Assembly: GCF_014207985.1 (NCBI RefSeq)
Contig: NZ_JACHMI010000001.1
Location: 3,021,001-3,085,000, forward strand
DNA length: 64,000 nt
Reading direction: 5' to 3'
Source of the DNA: Nonomuraea rubra
GTDB taxonomy: Bacteria; Actinomycetota; Actinomycetes; Streptosporangiales; Streptosporangiaceae
A program made the position numbers and the translations under genes. Under the pieces are notes generated by a model that worked only from the letters and a program-made list of their open reading frames with translations, ran no database searches and was not told the origin of the DNA. Position 1 is the first letter of the stretch; the number at the start of each line of letters is the position of its first letter. Below, one piece after another: positions 33,658 to 45,864 of the stretch.

Positions 33658-34653
33658 GTGCGTCGTTATTTCGGCAGGAAACTGCTCATCTACGGACTGA
33701 CCTTCTTCGTCGCCGTCACGGTCAACTGGATGATCCCGCGCTTCATGCCGGGCGACCCGGTCGCCAGCATGGTCGCCCGGGCCAACGTCACCAAGCCCGA
33801 GGCCGTGGAGGCCATGCGGGCGTACTACACCAGCCTGTTCGGGCTGGACCAGCCGCTGTGGCAGCAGTACGTCAACTTCTGGGGCGCGCTGCTGCGGGGG
33901 GACTTCGGGGTCAGCATCTGGCTGTTCCCGACGCCGGTGAGCGATGTGATCACGCAGGCGGTGCCGTACACGCTGGCGCTGATCGTGCCGTCGGTGCTGC
34001 TGAGCTGGGTGGTGGGCAACCAGTTCGGCGCGTACGCGGCGCGGCGCAAGCTGCTCGACAACACCGTGCTGCCGGTGGGCTACGTGCTGACGGCGATGCC
34101 GTACATGTGGCTGGCCGTGCTGCTGGCCTGGGCGTTCGGCGTGATACTCGGGTGGTTCCCGGTGGCCGGCGGCTACAGCTTCTCGATGCGGCCCAACTGG
34201 TCGATGACGTTCGTGCTCGACCTGCTGCACCACTGGGCGCTGCCGTTCCTGTCGCTGTTCCTGGTGGCGCTGGGCGGCTGGGCCATCGGCATGCGGAACA
34301 TGATCATCTATGAGCTGGAGTCGGACTACTCCAACTACCTGTCCGCGCTGGGCGCGCCCAGCAGGCTGATCCGCCGCTACGCCTTCCGCAACGCCGTGCT
34401 GCCCCAGATCACCGGCCTGGCCCTGCAACTGGGCGTGCTGGTGGCCGGAGCGCTGGTCACCGAGATCGTCTTCGCCTATCCGGGGCTGGGCAGCCTCATC
34501 CTCAAGGCCATCCAGAACAAGGACTTCTTCCTCCTCCAGGGCACGTTCCTGTTCATCGTGCTCGGCGTGCTGATCGCCAACTTCATCATCGACATCGTCT
34601 ACGTCGTGGTCGATCCGCGGACCAGGGCGGGAATGGCGGGTGCGCAGGCATGA
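33658..34653 (+). CDS. ABC importer permease (DppB/OppB type)
   Basis: A 331-residue permease with six membrane helices. It opens with the family's RRYFGRKLLIYGLTFFVAVTV helix and MPGDPV, and carries the EAA loop seen as YLSALGAPSRLIRRYAFRNAVLPQ near residue 240, which docks to the ATPase. The final segment (AYPGLGSLILKAIQNKD) is typical for DppB. It starts with GTG at 33658 and its end overlaps the second permease by four bases (ATGA). Works with the second permease as a heterodimeric channel. Confidence 0.93.
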   Translation: MRRYFGRKLLIYGLTFFVAVTVNWMIPRFMPGDPVASMVARANVTKPEAVEAMRAYYTSLFGLDQPLWQQYVNFWGALLRGDFGVSIWLFPTPVSDVITQAVPYTLALIVPSVLLSWVVGNQFGAYAARRKLLDNTVLPVGYVLTAMPYMWLAVLLAWAFGVILGWFPVAGGYSFSMRPNWSMTFVLDLLHHWALPFLSLFLVALGGWAIGMRNMIIYELESDYSNYLSALGAPSRLIRRYAFRNAVLPQITGLALQLGVLVAGALVTEIVFAYPGLGSLILKAIQNKDFFLLQGTFLFIVLGVLIANFIIDIVYVVVDPRTRAGMAGAQA

Positions 34654-35530
34654 CCGCTCTCCAGGAAGTCGCGCCGCGCGAGCCGGCCGGGGTACGGCGC
34701 GAGGCGCTCTACTTCGCGGTGCGCAACGGGAAGCTGATGGCCGGGTTCGGCATCGTGCTCGTGCTGCTCCTGCTGGGGCTGCTCGGCCCCGTGCTGACCG
34801 GGGGCACGCCCAACGAGTACGGCCCCAAGCCCATGAGCCCGCCCTCGGCCGAGAACTGGTTCGGCACGACCACGTTCGGCCAGGACGTGTTCGTGCAGTT
34901 CGTGCACGGGCTGCGCAGCACGTTCGCGGTCGGGGTGATCGGCGGCGGCATCGCGGCGGTCATCGGCATGCTCGTCGGGTTCGTGGCCGGCTACCGCGGC
35001 GGGATCGTGGACGAGGTGCTCAACATGCTGACCAACGTCATCCTGGTCATCCCCACGCTGGCCGTGCTGCTGATCATCAACGCCTACCTGGGCATCCGCA
35101 GCGTGGCCGTGCAGGGCCTGTTCATCGGGCTGACGCAGTGGCCGTGGGCGGCGCGGGCGATCAGGGCGCAGACGTTCTCGCTGCGTACCAGGGAGTTCGT
35201 GGACCTGGCCAGGATGAGCGGCGCGGGCACCGGCCGGATCATCGCCAGGGAGATCGCGCCGAACATGAGCTCCTACCTGTTCATGACGTTCATCCTGCTG
35301 TTCGGCGGCTCGGTGCTGATCGCCTCCTCGCTGGACTTCATCGGCCTCGGCCCCACCGAGGGCGTCTCGCTCGGCCTGATGTTGCAGAACGCCAACCAGT
35401 GGAGCGCGCTCCAGCTCGGCCTGTGGTGGTGGTTCGTGCCGCCCGGCGCGGCCATCACGGCCATCGTGGGCGCCCTGTACGTGGCCAACGTCGGGCTCGA
35501 CGAGGTCTTCAACCCGAAACTGAGGGAGAC

Positions 35531-35534
<4 letters not shown>
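34650..35534 (+). CDS. ABC importer permease (DppC/OppC type)
   Basis: A 294-residue permease, the DppC partner. A cytoplasmic N-terminal tail is followed by a helix (LMAGFGIVLVLLLLGLLGPVL), a periplasmic-side segment with NWFGTTTFGQDVFVQFVHGLRST, which is the typical DppC signature (G.D..G.D...R...G.R), and five more helices. The EAA loop is FVDLARMSGAGTGRIIAREIAPN. The start ATG overlaps the previous stop, and its own end overlaps the ATPase start by ATGA, so stoichiometric translation is expected. Confidence 0.93.
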
Positions 35535-36471
<937 letters not shown>

Positions 36472-36472
<1 letters not shown>

Positions 36473-37347
36473 TGCTGAAGCTCCACGACGTCACCAAGGA
36501 ATTCCGGGTCGGCGCCTTCGGCGGCAAGAGCGTCGCCGCCGTCAAGGGCGTGACGTTCGAGGTCGTGCCCGGCGAGGTCGTCTCGCTGATCGGCGAGAGC
36601 GGCAGCGGCAAGAGCACGATCGGCCGGATGATCCTCGGCCTGAACCCGGTCACCAGCGGCTCCATCACCTTCGACGGCCTGCCGGTGCGCTCGGGCAAGG
36701 AGTACTACCGCCGCGTCCAGGGCATCTTCCAGGACCCGTTCAGCTCCTTCAACCCGGTCTTCAAGGCCGACCGGGTGTTCGCCATGATCAAGGAGGCGTA
36801 CTTTCCGGCCGTGCCGGCGCCCGAGTGGGCCGAGCGGGTCGGCACCGCGCTGATGGACGTGCGGCTCAACCCCGGCCAGGTGCTCGGCAAGTACCCGCAC
36901 CAGCTCAGCGGCGGCCAGCTCCAGCGCCTGCTCATCGCCCGCGCGCTGCTGCTGGACATCAAGCTGCTGGTCGCCGACGAGATCACCAGCATGCTCGACG
37001 CCTCCACCCGCATCGACGTGCTCAACCTGCTGGCCGAGCTGAAGGCCAGGGGCCTGGGCGTGCTCTACATCACGCACGACCTGTCGCTGGGCAACTACCT
37101 CGCCGAGCGCACGATCGTGCTGCGCAAGGGCAGCGTGGTGGAGATGGGCCTGACCGAGCGGGTCTTCGGCGACCCGCTGCACCCGTACACGCGCGAGCTG
37201 CTGTCGGCCGTGCCGCGCCTGCACGAGGCCTGGGACGACGCCGTGCCCGTGGAGACCTGCCTGTACCACCAGAAGGGCGGCTCGGGCGGCCTGTACGAGG
37301 CCGCGCCCGGGCATCTGGTGGCGTGCGCCCGGCTCGAGACCTGCTAA
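36472..37347 (+). CDS. ABC importer ATPase (DppF type)
   Basis: A 291-residue second ATPase. Walker A GESGSGKS at about 40-47, Q-loop FQDPFSSFNP, signature QLSGGQLQR, Walker B LLVADEITSMLD and H-loop YITHDLSL. The C-terminal extension is shorter than in DppD and has single cysteines (ETCLYH, ARLETC) instead of a four-cysteine set. Its ATG shares a base with the stop of the previous gene (TGATG). The start of the mannosidase gene follows after ten bases, so both belong to one transcript. Confidence 0.93.
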
Positions 37348-37357
37348 GGAGAGCTTC

Positions 37358-39700
37358 TTGAAGTACCGTCCGCTGCACAGCGGCTGGACCCTGTCGTCTG
37401 AGGACCTCGCGGAGATCCCGGCGAGCGTCCCCGGCTGCGTGCACACCGATCTGCTGGCGGCCGGGGCGATCGAGGATCCGTACCTGGACGGCAACGAGCA
37501 CCGGCTGGCCTGGATCGGCCGCACGGAATGGACCTACCGCACGGCGTTCACCTGGTCGCCGGACGAGCACGAGCGTACCGACCTGGTGTGCGAGGGCCTC
37601 GACACGGTCGCGGCGATCACGCTGAACGGCGTGCTGATCGGCGAGACGGCCAACCAGCACCGCTCCTACCGCTTCCCCGTCCGCCACCTGCTGCGCGAGG
37701 GCGCCAACGAGCTGGTCGTACGCTTCTCCTCCGCCTACGACTACGCCGCGAAGCTCCGGGCGGCGCTGGGGGAGCGGCCGGGGGCCTACGACGAGCCGTA
37801 CCCGTTCGTCCGCAAGATGGCCTGCAACTTCGGCTGGGACTGGGGCCCCACCCTGGTGACGGCCGGCATCTGGCGGCCGATCGGGCTGGAGAGCTGGTCG
37901 GGCGCCCGGCTGGCCGGGGTGCGCCCGCTCGCCCGCGCCGACGGCCGGGTGGAGGTGCACGTACGCGTCGAGCGCACGACCGAGCAACCGCTGACCGTCA
38001 CCGCCGAGCTCGCGGGCGTCACCGCGGAGCACCGCCTCGACGGGCGCGCGGGCGTCGTGGAGCTGCGCGTGCCCGAGCCCTCCCTGTGGTGGCCCCGCGG
38101 GTACGGCGAGCAGCCCCTGTACGACCTGACCGTGCGCCTCGGGGAGCAGGAATGGCGCGGCAGGATCGGCTTCAGGGACGTCGAGCTGGACCGCGAGGCG
38201 TTCAAGCTGGTGATCAACGGCGTGCCGGTGTTCGCCAGGGGTGTCAACTGGATCCCCGACGACTGCTTCCCCTCCCGCGTCACCGGCGAACGCCTGGCCG
38301 AGCGGTTCGCGCAGGCCACGGCCGCCGGGGTGAACCTGCTGCGGGTGTGGGGCGGCGGCCTGTACGAGTCGGAGGACTTCTACCGCCTGGCCGACGAGCT
38401 CGGCCTGCTGGTCTGGCAGGACTTCCCGTTCGCCTGCGCCGCCTACCCCGAGGAGGAGCCGCTGCGCTCCGAGGTCGAGGCCGAGGCCAGGCAGCACGTC
38501 GCCAGGCTGGCCGCGCACCCGAGCCTGGTGGTGTGGTGCGGCAACAACGAGAACCTGGAGGGCCACGCCGACTGGGGCTGGCAGGAGAAGCTGGCGGGCC
38601 GGAGCTGGGGCGCTGGCTTCTACCACGACCTGCTCCCGTCGATCGTGGCCGAGCTGGATCCCACCCGGCCGTACTGGCCGGGCAGTCCCTACTCGGGCGC
38701 TCCCGGCCTGCCCCCGAACGACCCGTCCCGGGGCACGATCCACATCTGGGACGTCTGGAACCGCGAGGACTACCGCCGCTACGCCGCCTACCGGCCCCGG
38801 TTCGTGGCCGAGTTCGGCTTCCAGGGGCCGCCCGCCTACGCCACGCTGCGCCGCGCCTCCTCCGACGAGCCGCTCACCCCTGACTCCTCCCACCAGAAGG
38901 CGATCGACGGGCAGGCCAAGCTGCTGCGCGGCCTCGGCGACCACCTGCCGCGGCCGGAGACGTTCGACGACTGGCACTACCTCACGCAGCTCAACCAGGC
39001 CCGCGCGATGGCGTTCGGCATCGAGCGGTTCCGCGCGCTCATGCCGCACTGCATGGGCACGATCGTCTGGCAGCTCAACGACTGCTGGCCGGTCACGTCC
39101 TGGTCGGCGGTCGACGGCGACGGGCGGCGCAAACCCCTGTGGTACGCGCTGCGCCGCGCCTACGCCGACCGGCTGATCACCGTCCAGGACGGCGAGGCGG
39201 CCCTGGTCAACGACACCGGCGAGCCCTGGACGGGCGAGCTGCGCCTGGAGCGGCGGGGCCTCGACGGCCGGCCGCTGGCCAAGGAGGTCGTCGCCGTGCA
39301 CGCTGCGCCCCGGTCGGTGCTCAGGGTGGCGCTCCCGCCGTCGGTGGCCGAGCCGGACGACCCGGCCCGCGAGCTGCTCACGGCCCGGCTGGACGGCACG
39401 GGAATCGTGCGCTGCTACGCCGAGGACCCGGCCGTGGCCTACCCGCCGGCCGCCTACGACGCGCACGCGGAGCGCACGCCGGACGGCTACCGGGTGACGG
39501 TCACCGCGTCGAGCGTGCTGCGCGAGCTGGCGCTGTTCCCCGACCGGCTCGATCCGGCCGCGAGCGTGGACGACCAGCTCGTCACGCTGCTGCCGGGGGA
39601 GAGCGCCGTGTTCGAGGTGAGCACCGGGCGCGAGCTGGACCCGGGCGCGCTGACCCGCTTCCCGGTCCTGCGATGCCTCAACGAGGAGGTCAGATCCTGA
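37358..39700 (+). CDS. GH2 beta-mannosidase
   Basis: A 780-residue glycoside hydrolase family 2 enzyme that removes mannose from the non-reducing end of beta-manno-oligosaccharides. Order of parts: sugar-binding jelly-roll domain (residues 1-160, with SVPGCVHTDLLAAG and YRTAF), an Ig-like domain, the TIM barrel with the acid/base E398 in CGNNENLEG and the nucleophile E485 in VAEFGFQG, and C-terminal beta domains. VPGCVHTDLL and WDWGP mark beta-mannosidases rather than beta-galactosidases. No signal peptide, hence cytoplasmic: it acts on the sugars brought in by the importer encoded before it. It starts with TTG, preceded by AAGGAGAG; the TTG is the only start at the proper distance. Confidence 0.92.
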   Translation: MKYRPLHSGWTLSSEDLAEIPASVPGCVHTDLLAAGAIEDPYLDGNEHRLAWIGRTEWTYRTAFTWSPDEHERTDLVCEGLDTVAAITLNGVLIGETANQHRSYRFPVRHLLREGANELVVRFSSAYDYAAKLRAALGERPGAYDEPYPFVRKMACNFGWDWGPTLVTAGIWRPIGLESWSGARLAGVRPLARADGRVEVHVRVERTTEQPLTVTAELAGVTAEHRLDGRAGVVELRVPEPSLWWPRGYGEQPLYDLTVRLGEQEWRGRIGFRDVELDREAFKLVINGVPVFARGVNWIPDDCFPSRVTGERLAERFAQATAAGVNLLRVWGGGLYESEDFYRLADELGLLVWQDFPFACAAYPEEEPLRSEVEAEARQHVARLAAHPSLVVWCGNNENLEGHADWGWQEKLAGRSWGAGFYHDLLPSIVAELDPTRPYWPGSPYSGAPGLPPNDPSRGTIHIWDVWNREDYRRYAAYRPRFVAEFGFQGPPAYATLRRASSDEPLTPDSSHQKAIDGQAKLLRGLGDHLPRPETFDDWHYLTQLNQARAMAFGIERFRALMPHCMGTIVWQLNDCWPVTSWSAVDGDGRRKPLWYALRRAYADRLITVQDGEAALVNDTGEPWTGELRLERRGLDGRPLAKEVVAVHAAPRSVLRVALPPSVAEPDDPARELLTARLDGTGIVRCYAEDPAVAYPPAAYDAHAERTPDGYRVTVTASSVLRELALFPDRLDPAASVDDQLVTLLPGESAVFEVSTGRELDPGALTRFPVLRCLNEEVRS

Positions 39701-40370
39701 ACTCCTCGGTACGGTGCGCGTAGGCGGGCAGCGCGGCCCGCATCTCGTCGGTGATCAGCGGCGGCGGCAGCGGCACGATCTCGCGCTCGTGGAAGTCGCG
39801 CACGTCCTCGCCGTCGCCGAACAGGGCGCGGACAGCGTGCAGGCAGGGCTCGACGACGTCGCGATCGGTGATCCGGCGGCCGCCGCGCCCGCCGCCGTAC
39901 TCGTCGTAGAGGACCTCGTACATCAGGAACGGGGAGAAGATCACCAGCTCCGGCAGCGGATCCAGGTCCGCCACGCGGGCGGCGGGCACCACCCGGCAGG
40001 GGGAGCCCGCCGCGGCGCGCAGCGCCAGGACGTGCATCTCCCACTGCAGGTACGGGGTGACCGGCAGCTCGACCACGCGTAACCGCCAGACGGGCTGGTA
40101 GTGGCGGAAGTAGTCGGCCAGCGGGCCCGCCATGGCGTGCACGAGGGCCAGCGACCGCTCCCAGTCGCCGTCCATCATGGCCCGCCAGCTCGCCACGTCG
40201 GGCTCGTAGAAGTCCTGCGCGCGCTCCAGCTTCCACATCGGCTCCGCGCAGGCGGCGTGGTCGCGGTCGAACCCCGCCTGGTACTCCGGCACGTCCATGA
40301 CGACGCCATCGGCACCCGCGACGGCGGCGAACGGGTTCGTGAGGCGGACCGGAGTGCCCTGCTCGGCCAT
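39690..40370 (-). CDS. DUF6879-like hypothetical protein
   Basis: A 226-residue soluble protein, no known function. The central part resembles DUF6879 of actinomycetes: RLRVVELPVTPYLQWEMHVL, a stretch with AAAGSPCRVVP and DLDPLPELVIFSPFLMYEVLYDEYGG, the same order as the V..P.T.Y..FE...N..AGE...LP block of that family. DUF6879 genes often sit beside helix-turn-helix regulators of the XRE type, but none is here. The ATG at 40370 with AAAGGGA before it is preferred over a longer frame. Its stop overlaps the 3' end of the mannosidase gene by 11 bases, tail to tail. Confidence 0.6.
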   Translation of the reverse strand: MAEQGTPVRLTNPFAAVAGADGVVMDVPEYQAGFDRDHAACAEPMWKLERAQDFYEPDVASWRAMMDGDWERSLALVHAMAGPLADYFRHYQPVWRLRVVELPVTPYLQWEMHVLALRAAAGSPCRVVPAARVADLDPLPELVIFSPFLMYEVLYDEYGGGRGGRRITDRDVVEPCLHAVRALFGDGEDVRDFHEREIVPLPPPLITDEMRAALPAYAHRTEEFRI

Positions 40371-40459
40371 GTGGGTGTCCCTTTCGCGTCGAAGGCCCGC
40401 CCAGATCATCAGTTGGGCCCCTGACAGGGTCAAGGCCCAAAAACGATCAGGGCGGGACC

Positions 40460-40963
40460 TCAGCCGCGATAGTGGAAACGCCGGTGCACCAGACCGAACA
40501 CCATCGCCCCCAGCCACACCACGAACAGCACCTTGAAGATCCCGAAGCCGCCCACGATCAGCCCGATGACCATGAGCGCGCCCAGGACGGGCAGGATCGG
40601 GTGCGGCCCGCGGCGGTGCCCGTGCGCGTGCCTCCTGGCCATCCAGGCGGCGCGGTGCATCTCCCGCTGCGCGTGGCGCATGGCCTGCACCTGCGCCCGG
40701 TGGGCGTGCATGGCCGCGTGCCAGTCGCCCGCCCCGTACGGCGAGGCGGGCTCACGGTAGGCAGGATCACGGTAAGCGGGTTCCTGCCCCGGGAGGTCGG
40801 CCGTCACCTGTGCGAGGTCGCGGGCCGTCTTGGCGGCCAGCGCCGTGTCGAGGCGCTCGTCGAGCTCCTCGTGGGTCAGGCGGCCCTGCGCGAAGTGCTC
40901 GCGCAGGGCGGCCATCGTCTGCTCGCGCTCGGCGTCGCCGATGCGGAGATCGTTGCGGTCCAT
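40460..40963 (-). CDS. DUF1707 (SHOCT-like) membrane protein
   Basis: A 167-residue protein. Residues 1-55 are the DUF1707 domain: LRIGDAEREQTMAALREHFAQGRLTHEELDERL, including the signature GRL...E.DERL. It is followed by a basic, His/Met/Arg-rich linker (about 70-115) and two adjacent membrane helices at the C-terminus (ILPVLGALMVIGLIVGGFGIFKVLFVVWLGAMVFGL). DUF1707 proteins are often next to PadR or membrane-stress genes; here it stands directly downstream of a PadR gene on the same strand (58 bases apart), so a common transcript is likely. The exact function is unknown. Confidence 0.85.
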   Translation of the reverse strand: MDRNDLRIGDAEREQTMAALREHFAQGRLTHEELDERLDTALAAKTARDLAQVTADLPGQEPAYRDPAYREPASPYGAGDWHAAMHAHRAQVQAMRHAQREMHRAAWMARRHAHGHRRGPHPILPVLGALMVIGLIVGGFGIFKVLFVVWLGAMVFGLVHRRFHYRG

Positions 40964-41021
40964 CCCAGGCTCCTCGCTCTCCCCGAACCGGCGGCCATCC
41001 GGTGCGACGCCGGCCATACGC

Positions 41022-41777
41022 CTATTCCTCGCCCGGTTCGTCGCCGTCGGCCAGAATCTGGTACAGCTTGCGCCGGGTCTCAACCAGAGTCTTACGCGCT
41101 TCGCGGATTTGTGCGTCGTTTCCGGTCTGCAAGACCTGCATCATGGCGAATGCCGACTGTCGGGCGATATGCCAGAGATCGGCGGTGTTGTCGTCGATGT
41201 CGGGCCGCATCTCGTCCCACGGGGCGCGGACCTCGTCGGCGTGCGCCTCGATGTAGGTGCGGCCTTCCTCGGTGAGCCGGAAGGTCTTGCGGCCCTCGTT
41301 CTCCTCCGAGATCACCAGGCCCTCGTCGGTGAGCTGCTGCAGCGCCGGGTAGACGGCGCCCGGGCTGGGCTTCCAGCCGCCCTCGCTGCGCTCGGCGATC
41401 TCCTGGATGATCTGGTAGCCGTTGCGCGGCTCCTCGGAGAGCAGGGCCAGGATCGCGGCGCGGACGTCGCCCCGCTTGGCCTTGCGGCCCCGGCCGCCCC
41501 AGCCGCGGTGACCGCCGCCCCACGGCCCGCCGGGGCCGAACGGGCCGCCGCGCCCGAAGTCGAACGGGAACGGGCCCGGCCCGCCCCTTCTGCCCCGATG
41601 TCGCCGGTCGTGCGGGCCTCCGCGATCACCGCCGTGGCCCTCACCGCGGCCACCGCGCCCGAACTGCTCGCCCACCTGGTCGAAGGCGTCGCTCATGGCG
41701 TGCAGCGTCTCGCGGAGCGCGCGCTTGTACTCGTGTGCGCCGGGCCAGGGCCCGCTCGCTGCGAAGTGGTGCGTCAT
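41022..41777 (-). CDS. PadR family transcriptional regulator with a Gly/Arg/His-rich N-terminal extension
   Basis: A 251-residue PadR-s2 type regulator. Residues 30-100 are a disordered extension rich in Gly, Arg and His (RGGRGEGHGGDRGG, HRGWGGRGRK). The winged helix follows: RAAILALLSEEPRNGYQII, then SPGAVYPALQQLTDEGLV, and the C-terminal helical dimerisation domain with IDDNTADLWHIARQSAFAM. The recognition motif SPGAVYP.L..L is the family hallmark. Its promoter shows TTGACG and GATATA boxes with 17 bases between, flanked by repeated TATATCGC sequences that probably serve for autorepression. The GGAGG site lies 6 bases before the ATG. Confidence 0.9.
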   Translation of the reverse strand: MTHHFAASGPWPGAHEYKRALRETLHAMSDAFDQVGEQFGRGGRGEGHGGDRGGPHDRRHRGRRGGPGPFPFDFGRGGPFGPGGPWGGGHRGWGGRGRKAKRGDVRAAILALLSEEPRNGYQIIQEIAERSEGGWKPSPGAVYPALQQLTDEGLVISEENEGRKTFRLTEEGRTYIEAHADEVRAPWDEMRPDIDDNTADLWHIARQSAFAMMQVLQTGNDAQIREARKTLVETRRKLYQILADGDEPGEE

Positions 41778-41789
41778 ACGATTTCCTCC

Positions 41790-41829
41790 TATATCGCGAT
41801 CTATTCTCGATGCGTCAAAGATATATCGC
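41790..41829 (-). promoter_or_regulatory. promoter and probable PadR autoregulatory operator
   Basis: Minus-strand -35 TTGACG (41813-41818) and -10 GATATA (41790-41795) are separated by exactly 17 bases. TATATCGC (plus-strand reading) occurs twice, at 41790-41797 and 41822-41829, three helical turns apart, one over the -10 and one next to the -35. This arrangement suits a dimeric repressor. Confidence 0.65.
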
Positions 41830-42079
41830 TAACGTATCGCTGGCAAGGCCGGCCGGGGAGTGAGCCAGATCACGAAAAAGTTGCGGAATCCGGGAACAGG
41901 ATTGGGGAGGGCGTCGTTATTCACAGCAGACGAGGTCGTTCCGCGTCGGCAGGGCTGGGGGGTGCTGTCGCCGCGGAGACGACCTCGTCTGCGTTTGCGG
42001 GTCCCTTCCCGGCCACCTGTGTGTGGCGGCGCGGCATGCCTCGGCGCGTAAAGAGCTTCTTTGCCGTACAGTCCCGATC
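41830..42079. other. intergenic region between PadR and the YdjM-like gene
   Basis: The PadR-proximal end holds the promoter described separately. The rest (about 250 bases) contains the upstream region of the divergent YdjM-like gene. Longer minus-strand and plus-strand frames here are not supported by codon use. No repeat or RNA gene is visible. Confidence 0.4.
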
Positions 42080-42808
42080 ATGATGGGGCACACGCACGCG
42101 ATGACCGGGGCCATCGCCTGGCTGGGGCTGGCTCCGCCCCTGGCGGCACTGCCGCTGCTGAACGAGTCCTCCCGCTTCGTCGAGACGGGGATCATGGCCA
42201 CCGCGCTCAGCCCCGCCGAGCTGATCGCCGGGGCGATCATCTGCGCGGGCGCCGCGATGCTGCCCGACCTCGACCACCCGAGCGCGACGATCGCGCAGAC
42301 GTTCGGGCCCGTCACGTGGGGGCTGAGCAAGTTCGTCTCCTGGATCAGCGGCGGGCACCGGGGGGCGACGCACTCGCTGGTGTTCGCGGTGGCGCTCGGG
42401 CTCGGGGCGCACTGGCTGGCCAACGCCTACCCGATCGGCCGCGACATCATGGTGGTGCTGCTCATCGGCCTGGCCCTGCGCGCCATCGGCGTGGGCATCC
42501 CGGGCAACAAGATCGGCTCCATCATGGTCAACATCGGCATGACCGCGGGGCTGTACGCCGTGTTCATGTCGCTCGACGTGGGTTACGCCTGGCTGGGGCT
42601 GGCGGTGGGCGTCGGCTGCCTGATGCATGTCGTGGGCGACTGCATGACGGAGCGGGGATGCCCGGTGTTGTGGCCGCTGGCGGCCAAGTTCGTGCTGCCG
42701 TGGAAGATCGGCATCAAGACGGGAAGGAAGTTCGAGCAGAAGATCCTGGCGCCGATCCTGTCGGTGGCGATCGTCGGGCTGCTGTTCTGGCGGCTGGCGC
42801 CGGTTTAA
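42080..42808 (+). CDS. YdjM/DUF457-type metal-dependent membrane hydrolase
   Basis: A 242-residue integral membrane protein with about five to six helices. The metal site motifs are clear: GHTHAMTG at 3-10, MLPDLDHP near residue 64 and GGHRGATHSL near 92, the HxxTH and DxDH pattern of membrane-bound metal-dependent hydrolases (YdjM, LexA-regulated in E. coli). A late GDCMTERGCPVLWP block is the conserved DxxT...P region. The substrate is unknown, probably a phospholipid or similar. Two ATGs in tandem (42080 and 42083) are possible starts. Confidence 0.88.
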   Translation: MMGHTHAMTGAIAWLGLAPPLAALPLLNESSRFVETGIMATALSPAELIAGAIICAGAAMLPDLDHPSATIAQTFGPVTWGLSKFVSWISGGHRGATHSLVFAVALGLGAHWLANAYPIGRDIMVVLLIGLALRAIGVGIPGNKIGSIMVNIGMTAGLYAVFMSLDVGYAWLGLAVGVGCLMHVVGDCMTERGCPVLWPLAAKFVLPWKIGIKTGRKFEQKILAPILSVAIVGLLFWRLAPV

Positions 42809-42887
42809 CTTGATGTCGAGATATTCTGCGGGATATCTTGATGTCGAGACAACCTGCCGCCGGGCCAGGTGGTTAGGGTTACCTAAC
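42809..42887. promoter_or_regulatory. duplicated operator-like sites upstream of aconitase
   Basis: CTTGATGTCGAGA occurs twice (42809-42821 and 42837-42849), 28 bases apart. The second copy, extended to TCTTGATGTCGAGA, is a near-palindrome (five of seven arm positions match). A further inverted repeat GTTAGG(N4)CCTAAC lies at 42872-42887. All sit in the 147-base gap before the aconitase GTG start, which fits control of the TCA cycle gene by a repressor of unknown family. Confidence 0.55.
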
Positions 42888-42955
42888 GTGCTGGCTGCTT
42901 CCGCAGTGCGGGAGGATTCTGTCTGAACACCTGTCTATGGAGGAGGCGAATCACC

Positions 42956-45673
<2,718 letters not shown>

Positions 45674-45688
<15 letters not shown>

Positions 45689-45707
45689 GGCTGCTGGCCA
45701 AGTGAGG
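45674..45707 (+). repeat. 17-bp tandem duplication spanning the aconitase stop codon
   Basis: CTGCTGGCCAAGTGAGG occurs at 45674-45690 and again at 45691-45707 without any difference. The first copy holds the end of the protein (LLAK and TGA); the second lies just after it. The open frame is not altered because the stop is in the first copy. Confidence 0.95.
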
Positions 45708-45810
45708 CAGGTCTTCCCGCGTCCTCGCCCGGTCATGAGCCGGGCGGGAACGCGGGGGTTGGGGCGCGATCCTCACGCGCCCCGTATCGGGGGAACCACC
45801 CGACACCCTG

Positions 45811-45850
45811 AGAGCCGCCCCGCGGGACACCCCCCGCGAGGCGGCTCTTG
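45811..45850. terminator. strong bidirectional terminator between aconitase and LuxR genes
   Basis: Outer stem AGAGCCGCC (45811-45819) with 45840-45848, inner stem CGCGGG (45821-45826) with 45833-45838. The gene on each side converges on it. An additional hairpin (CGCCCGG, 45726-45732, with 45740-45746) lies before it and may aid termination of aconitase transcripts. Confidence 0.8.
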
Positions 45851-45864
45851 CCTTCCCGGAGGTA

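Noticed and set aside
42872..42887. Possible DtxR/IdeR iron box before aconitase
   Set aside because: The arms TTAGG and CCTAA are only four bases apart, while the iron box needs nine; the match is only superficial.
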